Translations under genes and position numbers: made by a program | The notes under the pieces: model-generated | The model's input: the letters and a program-made list of their open reading frames with translations, nothing else | Databases searched by the model: none | What the model was told of the DNA's origin: nothing | Assembly: GCA_025738555.1 (NCBI GenBank) | Contig: JAOVFP010000002.1 | Location: forward strand, 1,922,001-1,986,000 | Reading direction: 5' to 3' | Source of the DNA: Cyathus striatus | Taxonomy: Eukaryota; Basidiomycota; Agaricomycetes; Agaricales; Nidulariaceae | Length of the DNA: 64,000 nt | Shown: piece after piece, positions 36,140-47,325 of the stretch | Layout of the letters: every line of letters begins with the position of its first letter | How positions within the stretch are numbered: position 1 is the first letter of the stretch

Positions 36140-37837
36140 CTACATACTGAACACAGCCCTAACCTTCAACCCAACCACACCCCCACCTTTCCCATCCCAC
36201 CCCGGAATAGGAGCGCGACACACAGGGCATTGAGCAACATTATCCCCTCCTCCCATTCCCATCGTATTCGCTCGCTGCAGAGTTGTACGGACAGCAGTGA
36301 AGAGGCAGGAGCCGCAGCAGATGTGTCCACAAGGTGTAAGGGTTGCATTAGAAGGCGGAAAGAAGCAAATGGGGCACGTATAATCTGAGAGGGGGTCATT
36401 TGGGGGTGTAGGTTTGGTGGCGGGGGCGCTAGATGACGATGCTGTTGTATTGGTAGATGTGGACGTGGACGCGGACGTTGTGGGTGGCTGTTTTGATGTG
36501 GTGGGTTGCGATGCTTTTGACGTTGTGGAAGGTGCTTTTCCTTTCCCAGAGGAAGAGCCCGCAGATGCTGATGAGATAGTAGATGTTCCAGGTACGTTGG
36601 ATCGATGGGCGTTACTCGCAGGTACTTTTGCTTTTCCGGCCGCTCGTGAACCTGCGCCGGATGAGGCTGTTGAGGGCCCTGTGCCGAGAGTGTCCCTCGT
36701 CAGGGAACTTGAACTAGCCCGTGGAGAGTCATCATCCCAACCGACGGCACCAGTTCCCCACGTAAACCCACTCAACCCAGCAATAGTGGACGACCCATCC
36801 TCTACAACAGAAATATCATCCTCCATATCGAAATCTGCTTCCAAAAGATGGTTAATCTGCGGTAGAGGCTCGCGGCGCCTTGTTCTTGTCAACGGGATGG
36901 AGAGCGTTTGGTGTGCAGATAGTGTAATAGGTGTGACGTTGTCTGATGACGACGATGGCCAAGGTTCAGAGTTCCAGTTGGTCGAAGGTGCAGCGGGTGG
37001 TTGGGAGGATGTCCCTTGAGCTTGCGATGGGGGAGGAGATGGGTTTTCATTAAGGAGTCTCGCTAGACTTGAACTTGAAATAGACGACTGAGTGGAGGTA
37101 GTTGATGAAGATCCAGATGATCTTCCGACTGATGATTCTGGTTGGTCAGTGACAGTCTCCGTCGGCATAGGAGTGATTATCTTCGTGTCTGATGCAGAAG
37201 TGGGGGTTGGGAAAATGGATGATGTGGAAGCGGGTACTGTGGACGATGAAGCTGGCATTGTTGCTGTTTGAGAGTTGCTCGATGACGAAGCGCCAGTCGT
37301 GCTATCCAAAGCTGTGTCCTGTTCAGCGCTTTCGTTGGAGACCGCCTGTCGTGCGGCAGATGCCATATCATCTCGACGAGATTGTACCAGATCCTCCTCC
37401 CCTTCACTATCCGACACCAACTGATCCACATTCTCCTCTCTATCATGTGCAGCCGTCCTCCAAGATGGATGAGGAGCACTCCTGCTCCCTTCAGCTTCTT
37501 CGGTCCCCCCATCAGATGCCTTCCTCTTTTTTCCAGCACTTCGAGTTACAGTTGACGATGGTTCTGCCATAGTGTGTGAATTGCTACTCCCGGTGCCAGA
37601 ATTGATATCAATAGGCGTACTGGGCCTGCTACCCTCCAAAAACCTTGCAGCAGATCTTACCACAGAGCTACCTCTAGAGGAAGACCTAGACGAAGTCGCG
37701 CGCGAGCTTGCTCTTGATGAAAGAGTGCGTGATGTCAGCGGTGCTGGAAGTGTTGGGTCGAGAGCACTCATTTGTAGTGGTAAAGACGTCGCTGTTGGGG
37801 CTGTCTGAGCTGGTTTTCTTCGAGGTTGACGAGGCAT
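36140..37837 (-). CDS. RING-finger E3 ubiquitin ligase, SLX8/STUbL-like
   Basis: Single exon of 565 residues from ATG 37837. Residues 1-~480 are low-complexity, Ser/Thr/Pro-rich and probably disordered. A C3HC4 RING lies near the C-terminus: CPIC, then TPCGHICCGSC, then CPVCR, with a ~30-residue insertion between the second and last parts. The RING resembles fungal SLX8 (TPCGH-x-C-x2-C, CPVCR), a SUMO-targeted ligase subunit acting in the nucleus on sumoylated repair and chromatin proteins. Short hydrophobic/acidic stretches such as MEDDISVVED could be SUMO-interacting motifs. The SLX8 link is an inference from the RING alone; another nuclear RING ligase is possible. Confidence 0.8.
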   Translation of the reverse strand: MPRQPRRKPAQTAPTATSLPLQMSALDPTLPAPLTSRTLSSRASSRATSSRSSSRGSSVVRSAARFLEGSRPSTPIDINSGTGSSNSHTMAEPSSTVTRSAGKKRKASDGGTEEAEGSRSAPHPSWRTAAHDREENVDQLVSDSEGEEDLVQSRRDDMASAARQAVSNESAEQDTALDSTTGASSSSNSQTATMPASSSTVPASTSSIFPTPTSASDTKIITPMPTETVTDQPESSVGRSSGSSSTTSTQSSISSSSLARLLNENPSPPPSQAQGTSSQPPAAPSTNWNSEPWPSSSSDNVTPITLSAHQTLSIPLTRTRRREPLPQINHLLEADFDMEDDISVVEDGSSTIAGLSGFTWGTGAVGWDDDSPRASSSSLTRDTLGTGPSTASSGAGSRAAGKAKVPASNAHRSNVPGTSTISSASAGSSSGKGKAPSTTSKASQPTTSKQPPTTSASTSTSTNTTASSSSAPATKPTPPNDPLSDYTCPICFFPPSNATLTPCGHICCGSCLFTAVRTTLQRANTMGMGGGDNVAQCPVCRAPIPGWDGKGGGVVGLKVRAVFSM

Positions 37838-40800
37838 CTTTAGGATGGTCAAAGTAAGTAGTGAGTAGTCGTCAGCCAGGCCACCTATAGTATATATTTT
37901 CAGTATTGTGAAATCATAAAAGATTTAGCAAAAATTTCACTAATAGTTGATTAAAAGCTTGCCTTTTACACTTTCAGAACTTCAATGATCCTGCTTGGAC
38001 TTGGAGAAGAGAAGAGGGTTGCAAGGGTTTGAAGTTAAGTAACCAGAGAACGAGGAACCAGCGTTGTTCGGCGTTAAACGGCCCTGCATTGTTCTGCGTA
38101 GCCGGTAGGCCGTATGCATCTATTTGGATTGGAAAGAAATAGCAAATATTGCCCTTGGAAAACTCACCCGTTGTTGGCATTGGTGCACTTACTTGTGGTG
38201 TACCCCAGGTGTACGGTACGATCCTTAATACAAAAGGACGTACGCATTAGGTGAGTTACAATATATTCTTACTCAAATATTTGGTTAAATTTGTAACGAA
38301 ATTGTTTTGAAATTGTTACCTATTACGACATTCCTCAGTACCAGTGGCCCGGGCTTCCGTACTTAGTGAAATGTGTGTTGGATTCACTCTACTTATAGTA
38401 GAACGTCAGCCATAATTGTGTGTTAGCTGAGAAGGGACCAGCTATACATCAAACTCTCTTTAAACAACTTGTCTGTATAAAGCTAAGTTGAGTTGGTTGC
38501 TGACACTGGGCGTGGCTCCGGCCTCATCGGTCCGCCAAGTTTTGAGCAAAATCGGGCATTCCTGGAGGATTAAGATATTGAATCAGACCTGGGCTGTATT
38601 AATCAGTCCGAAGCCAAATGTTTGGTGATCAGTGCAGTCAGTACGAGATTAATACATAATCCTCGATTAACCATACGTAGGGATCTCACACTGGTCTCAC
38701 AGTCTTATAAAGATGTTAAGATTTCCCATGGATGTGGCAAAGCCGGATTGTTAGATATCAGTGAGACTTGTGGACCAAAAGTACCAGGGTTAGCAATTGC
38801 ATGATTTACATCCGCTCGCGGAGTACGATTCACGTCGAAGTATGTGGAGCTTTCGGCGTCGTATCTTAACGTCAAAAACTGTAGCAAAAAATCAGTAAGA
38901 TCCAAAGGTTAACCCCACTTACTCTTGTCCATAATATATCCAAGGGCTGAGACTTGAGTAAGTCTGCAATGACCGATTTAGGCCTCAGGATTTACTTCTA
39001 ATATGTATATGCAACGATACCCGCAGAACAAAGTTTCAATACTACCTTTGTTAAGAATAGATGACCCCGAGGAATGCTTTCAACGTTCCGTTTAAGGAGC
39101 CGCAGATCTAATACGCCGGTTTTATCGCGAAGGGCGTTATAAGCCCTGGACAGCAAACTGAACAAGATAGGGACATATAATAACCATTGGTCTTACTACT
39201 TACTGAACTCAAATTCACGGACCTGAGATTTTATGTGGAAAAGCACATACCCCGAGTTATATGAATTTCTGCATTGATAAAGTCATACCTTGGATGTAGA
39301 TATTGCTAACGCTGTTCCTACGTCGTTACTGTAGTCCCATGAAGTTGGCGTTGGTATTTGGATGCGTCCTAATAGCAGTGTAGCACTAACCTTGGTCCAA
39401 GACTGTAAGCGCACCAAAAGAGCCCCCATTGGGAAGTATGTCGTCCGGAAAAGGATTAAAAACGTACTAATAGACGCTCTATAATGAATGTCAAAATTCC
39501 TGTGTGAGATGCCATTAATATGTACATAGAGAAAACGTCATGTCCCTATTTACCTTAAGAGTCTTGCAAAACTCCACTACGACAGTACAGGCTGTCAACA
39601 TCCTTCAACGTCTGGCATCCGAGTGTCCGTGGTTGTCCGAATATATTGCATTTAAGCGCACACTTAAGCATCGACAGTACATCTATCGATATCGCCGCTG
39701 GGCGCCAGGATCGTCGTTTCGTAATTGTGGGTCATGTATGCTGTCTTGCGTCCATTTAATGCGCCAACTCTTCCCATAAATTCGTAACTCGTGATGCATT
39801 TCTGATGGGAAAACTTAGGGAAAACGAAAATAACAGAGTTCAAATTTACTTAACGAAGTTACATCAGCGACCCAACCCAACAAACCCTGCAGTGTTATTC
39901 AAGGCTGTTGACGAAATAACATATTGGTAGTAATCTTTCAGCGAGATGTACTTATTTTGTTGATAAATGTCTCAGAACGTGAGATGAAACACAAGCTAGG
40001 CCAGTTCCACGTAAAATATATGGGTTGTTAGAACTTTACGAAGAGCTTCTGTCGAAGTTCAGGGACAGTCGAGGAGAAATGTTAGTCACGAGTTCCGAGG
40101 AATCAGGTCTGCAAGATGCAATTGATCATGACGTAGGCTAATAGTTCATGTCCATCAAAATGGTATCTGGCATCCTGTCAAGGTTGGTAAGGAAACAACA
40201 GTATGGGCCTGATCCTAGTGTTTACAACTCGAGTGACTACCGTGTGATTTGATTCAACGGGCCACGGCTAGGACATCCTCGGTGAGAGGATGCTTGGATG
40301 TAGGTGGATAGTAAGTGCCTCAAATAGACGAAACAAAACAAGTGATCTAGTCCGTCCAGAGTTATATTAATCATTAATCCTGGTGACCTGAATTTTATCT
40401 ATTCTGTTCTTTCAATACTGCCAGTAGTTTTTGCCTCGATAAACCATTCCTTTACAAGCGCATCAGAACAATCATACCAAAATCATACGCTTCAAAGAGA
40501 CAGATTTTTATTACGGCATGAAGAGACGGAGTTCTACATGGAGGCATTGTATGCATTGCGTCAGAATTACCAGGATAAGCATAGATTTGGATTAAATAGG
40601 GTCGGCTCACTGTGTGACGGAGATAAACCAAGGCGGTCCGGGTGCGATGGTGACTCCCCATGCAGGTGTGAGAGAAAGTTTAAGTACATACAAATTTCAA
40701 GCAAATTTTGTGTATGTATGTGCCAGAAACTCCAAGAATAGCCATGAATAAATATCTGAACCCTCGAGATTGTTGCCATTGATGATGAAGAGCCCGTGTT

Positions 40801-43399
40801 CAGCCCGAGAGCAATGTGCTTTTCAAACTCGTTAAGCATACGCGAACGTAGATCGTCGATATTCCAATTGAAAGAATGTCGCATGGGGAAACTGTGGGAC
40901 AGTGTTTGTGATAAGTTTGGGACGCGTCGACAATCACCACGCGATTTAATCATGGTCATCGACTTCGAGGTCGAGACGACGGAAATAGATGAAAGATCGT
41001 CGACATGTTGCCCGAGACTGTGGCCGAAGTCGCACGAAAAGTAAGGACTTTGGTGAGAATGCAAATGCGACACGTCTCATACAAGTTTTAGCCTTTTGGT
41101 CTGTGGAGCAAGAGATCTTTTCCAAGCGCATTTCCGGATAGATTTCTATGTAACATCGAGGTAAATGTCAAATGAACACCTGGCACATGCGCAACTAGGT
41201 ACGGAGTCCACGGCACGCAAGGACTTGAACTTTAAAGTGCGACACATTACGACCATGGTCAATAAATCTTCCGAGTCTCAGCACAAACTGTGGAGCAACG
41301 AAGTCGAAACTGTCAAATGGGTACTTAGGGCGTTTAAATTGAAATCCTGAGGGAATCAAGGCCTATTTGAGGTAAGACCGTCTTCCGGTGCTGGAAAAAC
41401 CGACGTATGAACTCACCCTTTTTGCTCGCGAGAATTCAGGAAGGCTCGAGGAAGGAACAGAAGTTGGCTTGTTTGATAGTGCGGACTTCGCGTTCTAAAG
41501 GCACAGACAAAGCACGCCGTTGGGTAATCGATAATTCATCCTCACAGTGGTCACCGGTTCTATGAAATCCGGATTGCAGTGCGAGATTACTTCAAGAGAT
41601 CTTCTTGTATGTAATTGCAGACAGATAACCTAGAAGCAAGGAAGAATGGCAAACACGTACATGAGCAAAAATCAAGATGAACACAGTACTTGCTACAAAA
41701 TCCTATGGGAACCAAGTAGGAACTAGGCTTTGTCTGAGCAATTGACAACCGTGGAAAGATGGTGACTCACTACAACTTCCAGTCAAGAATAATACACATT
41801 GTATCGCGATAGCAGTATCGAGGAAACGGTGTTGGATAAAATAATCTTGTCAGTGTGCGATATATCCTTCTGCATTGAAACACTCACCTTAACACTGAAA
41901 GAGGATATATTATTAAAATCTTTATTGTCATAGTGAAGCTTGTGATACCTTCTTTGGCTTCTCCGGGATCCTGGCGACTCTTCACTGGATTGGAAAGACG
42001 TTTGAATGACACGAACCATCCTCTTGTGTACTTGCACAGCCAAGTGGCGACCAAAACATAAAGGGTCTTGGAGAACCAGTAGATGCATGATGGCATGACT
42101 AGAGGTGACGGGACGCGGGGCGGAAAGTACAGGAATATAGGGGAAATAAAGCGGGCCAAGGGTCGAAAGGAATCCTTTTTATATTAGGTACGCGTCTTCT
42201 ACACATGCTTTTATGATTCTGACGGTTGATGCATTGACGCATGACGGGTTGACGTTGAATGTACGTGACCATTAAAGAGCTTCTTGAAGGCCTAAAGCTT
42301 GAAGATAAGCCACATGCCTCGACTTGCTTATAATAGACGAACCTAGAAGCAAAGATTAACATGGATTAACGCTTTTTATTCCAAAGTCGTGTCCAGTTTA
42401 AAGACATTTAACTGAAGGACGTCAGAAGAACGCTTTTCAAATTTTGTAGGCGCTAGAAGACAACATCAACCTTTCGAATGGTCTTTTCCAGTTTTCAATA
42501 AGTATTAGGTTCAGCTAAGATAAGGTATAATAGAACACTGGAAAGATTGCTGTGCAGGCGGCCCGGCGGATCGTTTCTGTAGGATCGCCTGGTGGTTAGA
42601 TTCGAAGTGCATTAAATGGGTAGTGGCTAAAGATATTTTGCGTTGGACTCCACCCAAGCATAACGATAATCCAGAAGGGGATTCCGCGGCCGGCATCGTA
42701 TGAAATAGTTGCAGAGTCTAAACCTAGGTTGTTGGACTCGAAATTAGTAGCATTACGATTGCACTGCCTTGACGAGAAAAGGACTCGGAGGATTGTATGA
42801 ATTTACGATGACATGGACTTTGAAACCTAGTTTGGATGATATTAAAACTCCTCTGACTTCTAGGAAACGCCACCAATAAGGTCCATAGCAAACGATTGGA
42901 GGAATTTCTGAAATCCCATCTGGAGGTCTACCGGGTCGAAATGTCGACTGACATAGATCGTCGTAGCCCAGCTATGTAAATTGGATATTTGAAGACGGAC
43001 CGTATACGTACATGTCCTATAGTTCTAGATTCAGTTGAATTTAAGACAGCTGCTTCGCGACAGTGACACCGAGTGACAAAATGATCAGCTTGCGTACATT
43101 GATAGGCCTTGAAGTTGCACGTAATAAGCAACATTGTAGACATGGGAAACGACATAAAGAAAATGCCTACAACCTTCACTTTTAAATTAGCATGTCTGAC
43201 TTATAATATCTAGGAGAATGTAAAGTCGAAGACTCGAAGTTGAAGGTATAACCTGTTATTCGATGAAGCCCATTATACAGGGTCTAAATTTTTTTAAATA
43301 TGGGAGAATGCAGTATTTCCTGAGATGAAAGGCCTTACTGTTCTGCATTGAAGCCCCCGTGTGTATAAGTCGGAAGTCATGTTCTCCCGACGTCGTTAA
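37838..43399. other. Long gene-poor region
   Basis: 5.6 kb with no supported gene. Open frames are short (the longest, 40567-41073 minus, has no signature). Motifs such as CCGAGGAAT appear near 39068 and 40096, and may be outliers of the diverged repeat at 43.4-44.7 kb. Confidence 0.45.
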
Positions 43400-44700
43400 A
43401 AAAAAACAATAGGGACGAACATAGAGTCTACAGCTCTAGATTCCAAGGCACCCCCGAGGAACTTTACACTGTCACTAACCGATAAAATTGTCAACATTAA
43501 TAAATATCGACAAAATAATCCTGCGCAGATCTAAGGGCTAGGTCATGTTATACCGAACCTCTGACATTGGGGTTGGATGGTAAACCTGAGGATATATCCT
43601 ACTGGCAATTTTGACCACCGAGCGATTGGAGGGCGGGGATATGAAGTAGATACTATTACTCCTTTTCGATAGGCCATACCGAGACCGTGTCATATCGATA
43701 ATCGAACCCATTACAGTAGTGGGGCTGGTAGGATGTGAGGGAGTCAAGCATGAGAGATACATCATAATACATGGTGCCTCGAAGGGACACCTGGCGGCGA
43801 GGAAAGAAACCGTATAATATTAGTTCGGAACCGTCGACTGAAGATTTCAATGATTACATGACTAAAAAATCATTCATTTATTATGTTTTAAAAGTTAAAG
43901 CATCTATTCATACTTCGTTACCGTTCTGCATTTCGCTGATCCAAGGCATCTCCGAGGAATAGCAAGCTGCCTGTCAAGACTGGAATTGATAGGAAACCAG
44001 TCACCGCTAATTGTTAATCATAAGGCTAAGACGATAAAGCAAAGAGCCTCGATCAACTCAAATCGGTAAGAGTTCGCTAAGTTAAACCAGACATCATAAG
44101 TTAGCAGTTGATAGCGCGGAAAATGAGAATGGTGTTCCGTTGAGATAGAATGGGAGAGTCAAAGTGTCGATTTCTTACATTCCAATTTCAAATGCACCTC
44201 CGAGGCACATGATATTCCCAAAAGCGATAAATCATCACTATCGCCATCGTAATTAATTGAAATGGTGGCATTAAAAAAATGCTGGAAAGTAAGACAGATG
44301 AAGGTGGACAATTGACATTTTCAAAGTAGTAATCAGATTGCAACGAAAAGAATATTCCAATCGATTTTTACTAGCCTTGAATTGAAAATGCGAACGGAAT
44401 AACTTGGGATTAGTAGTTGTTAGATCATATCATGTAGTACTAGTGCGAAGCCTTCGCTGGAACCGAGAATGAATAAACCGAAGATCACCGTACGTTCTTC
44501 GAGATATTATTGACCATACGGACCCACACTCCCAAATACACTATCGCATATCTTAATAAATCAATTCCAGAATCAGTAGTTCCGAGGCACGTACTTATGC
44601 ATAAATAGTTAATCCGAGGAATATGAATCAGTATTCAGTAGCGACGCCAATGATTCAAAAGGCGATAAAACAAAACACCGTGCATGTCAGTACATAGCAG
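43400..44700. repeat. Diverged repeat family around a CCGAGG motif
   Basis: A core of the form (A)CC(C/T)CCGAGG(A/C)A, often after ATTCCAA or TCCAAGGCA, recurs at about 43453, 43949, 44196, 44581 and 44613, with unit spacing from about 30 to 500 bp. AAGCGATAAA or GGCGATAAAAC follows in some units. Similarity is weak, so unit borders cannot be drawn by eye. Confidence 0.35.
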
Positions 44701-45454
44701 TACATCCAAGTACGCCAGATGAGGACAGTACCCAATTTCCATTGAATTGAATGACTTTAATCTTAAAAGATCGCAGTTTGATTCGTACGCGCAGTCCGCC
44801 AGCCTCGCGTAGTCTGCATGTTGGGCATTTGACTTGGAATTTCAAGGAATGTGCGAGGACCCCTGTTGGACGTTGGAACCCCCTTTTGTGTAGTGTATCG
44901 GAGCAGAAGAAGTCTAGTTAGCATAGTTACAAGTTAACTAAATCAAAGACATGTTAACATCTAGTACCAAGTACACTGTGCTTTATAAGGCACCCGTGAC
45001 ACCGAGCGGAACAGGAGCAGCACCCGATACCGAGTCCGAGTACGCCTCAAGTGACAAATTAAAAACAAAAACAAAATGCCGCTGATAAAACAATACACCG
45101 TGACTTGACCTTGGGGAGATTGTTGCACCCGCTTGAGTTGGATCGAGGGAGCTTGAAGATCGAGGAATAGGTCTTGGATCAACACAGGAAAGATCATGGA
45201 TGTACCGGTTAATTCAATTCATAAATCGAGGAGAATAAAAATGATAATGGTTTAGATGAAGAGATAACATCCGGAGAGGGACTTTTGTTTATTCCTTCTT
45301 ATGGATATTGTACTTCGAAGATTGCACGGGGAAGACGAGTTTGGTGTAGAGTGGATTTGAGTACATGTAAGTGACCACCTTCAACGATCGATCGAGTTAC
45401 TTTCTCGATAATTTGAAAATGGTACTGGTGACTCATTGTTCCGTTTAGCTTTCT
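44701..45454. other. Gene-poor region
   Basis: No gene seen. GATAAAACAA(A/T)ACACCGTG occurs at about 44663 and again at 45086, linking this stretch to the adjacent repeat region. Confidence 0.35.
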
Positions 45455-45650
45455 CGAAGGAATAATAATCCCGTTTTTGCTCGTTTCGGATTTCGTGCAA
45501 GTTTGCTACATATTTGGTCCCATACAGATTGTTTGAAAAGTACTTACCTATCACCCTGTTAAGTAAATTGGACTTGAAAGAATAATTCCGTTTTTGCTCG
45601 TGTTTGGCATACGTACGAATTTCAAAATTCGTATGTTCACCCTGTTACAT
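45455..45650. repeat. Two-copy ~115-bp tandem repeat with hairpin
   Basis: CCCGTTTTTGCTCGT near 45471 and TCCGTTTTTGCTCGT near 45586 each lead, after divergent sequence, to CACCCTGTTA (about 45555 and 45640). The second copy contains the hairpin TACGAATTT-CA-AAATTCGTA near 45614-45633. No coding potential. Confidence 0.45.
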
Positions 45651-45723
45651 ACATTACTCGAACCTATCTCTCGAAAGATAACCGTCGACCGCGGAACAAG
45701 CTCATTAACCAACCCTTATACCT

Positions 45724-46227
45724 CTACTGAGGCGTACATGAGCTCGTAAAATGTCGGTGGCACAATTCGGATAGATATCCTGAATTAATATAACCTCTTC
45801 TTGAAGATCGTCGCTCGACATTTGAAAAGGTGGGAAAAAGTAGAGAAAAACGTTGTGTTGTTTTGGAAGATTGAATTGAGTCATAGGATGCTTTTTGTGG
45901 AATCTTGTGGTTTTGCTTGGATACTTGTGGACCCGTGTTCGGGGTAGCTTTAGGGCGGTTGTAACTTGTGGTATAATTAAACACAGGATGAGATGGGGAA
46001 TGTACTAGAATGTACATGCTGTTGGAGAATAATTTACTCGTTTTTGTATTTCGTGGACCTGATTTAGAGCGAATTTGGTAGAGCGCAGGAACATCGGGAG
46101 CGGGAAATGCCCCCGGATCGAGGACGGGGACGGAGAGGGTGATAATGCGGAGAGGCGTAGGGACGATCCCGCTGTACCAAGTGGGAAGGTTAGAACCTGT
46201 TAGGTCCCATTTCATTATGCGCATCAT
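45724..46227 (-). CDS. Hypothetical protein, doubtful
   Basis: A 167-codon open frame starting at a true ATG. Its first ~70 residues are richer in GC and look more coding than the surroundings (prolines, LSVPVLDPGAFPAPDVPALYQIRSK). The rest is Ser/Thr/Lys-rich with no domain. I do not recognise it. A second minus-strand frame upstream (46434-46643) could be a neighbouring exon, but no convincing splice joins them. It may be a gene fragment. Confidence 0.25.
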   Translation of the reverse strand: MMRIMKWDLTGSNLPTWYSGIVPTPLRIITLSVPVLDPGAFPAPDVPALYQIRSKSGPRNTKTSKLFSNSMYILVHSPSHPVFNYTTSYNRPKATPNTGPQVSKQNHKIPQKASYDSIQSSKTTQRFSLLFPTFSNVERRSSRRGYINSGYLSELCHRHFTSSCTPQ

Positions 46228-47325
46228 ACATCAGATTCAACTTCATCTGTACTTGTCTTTTGACAATGTCAATGTCAACGGCTACAAGCAAGCGAGCGGC
46301 GTTCTACATATACATTGACGTTGACGGGCGTATGGTGTGATCGAGGAGCATATGAAATCATTGAGGGTAGGAAATGAAATCAAGTCAAATGTTGAAGTGG
46401 ACGTTGAAAGTTCGGGGAATGTGGTATAGCGTATTAACAGGGATGAGCTTGGGTGGCAGGTTGTGGGAGTGGTTGTTGGTAGCTTGGCGTGGTGAGCATG
46501 GGTGTGGGTGGGTTGTCGAGCGCGGCGATCATAAACAACGTTAATGTCAAGATACCCACCCGACGCACAGGCGGAACATTCAACATACCAGGCAACGGGG
46601 AAAACAAGCCATAAGTCCGGAAACAGGCGGACGCCCGCCTCACTCCCCTCGTTGCAAGTTACTTCTCTTGATCATGATATTCATGTCCAACTTCAATGTC
46701 ATCGGTGCTAGCAATTCCGGTATGATCATCATAAGCTAAAAAAGAAAAAAGGGTTCTATAAAGAAAGAAGTGAGGTGAGTGACATAAACATAAATTGTGA
46801 GGCCTTGAGGGCGCAGGTTCGGTTCCGCAGTTTTTTTGCCATTTGGCACGTTACTTTTATCATTTATGATAGAGCCGTTTGGACATTTGAGTCTGGCGGT
46901 TGGGCGGACGAGCGGGACGTGTGCAGGAAGAGACCGGTCCGTGGACAGTTTGTGTTACGTAATGCTGACGGAGGCAACAGATTTCTCACGGTGGTTGTGT
47001 GAGTCTCGGAAAGTTGTGAAGATGAGCTGTCTGTGACATTTCGAAAAGTTAGAATTGGTAGAAGCATTGGTAAAGTAAAACTGATCTTACACCATTGAAT
47101 ACAATTCTAATTCTAATAATCAGATAATCTAACCTCTCTGTACTATATTGAATAGGTCTCAGGTAAGTGCATCCCAGCGAAACGACATACAAATCCCAAG
47201 GAGCTCGGCTGCATACATACGCATCCCATATTGCGACAGTGGAGTCTATCGAACTCGTCCCACTTCGCCGTGTAGGCCCATCCTCAGGAACCAGCTGGAT
47301 ACCCTTTCCCCCTCCAGATTTCACT
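46228..47325. other. Intergenic region upstream of the phosphate transporter
   Basis: No supported gene apart from the possible minus-strand exon at 46434-46643. The promoter and leader of the SPX transporter must lie in the right half; no clear TATA box was seen. Confidence 0.35.

Noticed and set aside
40567..41073. 168-codon minus-strand frame as a gene
   Set aside because: Ser/His-rich chance composition, no motif, and a competing frame of similar length on the other strand.
46808..46825. GGTTCGGTTCC as a tRNA B box
   Set aside because: No matching A box, acceptor stem or cloverleaf could be folded around it.
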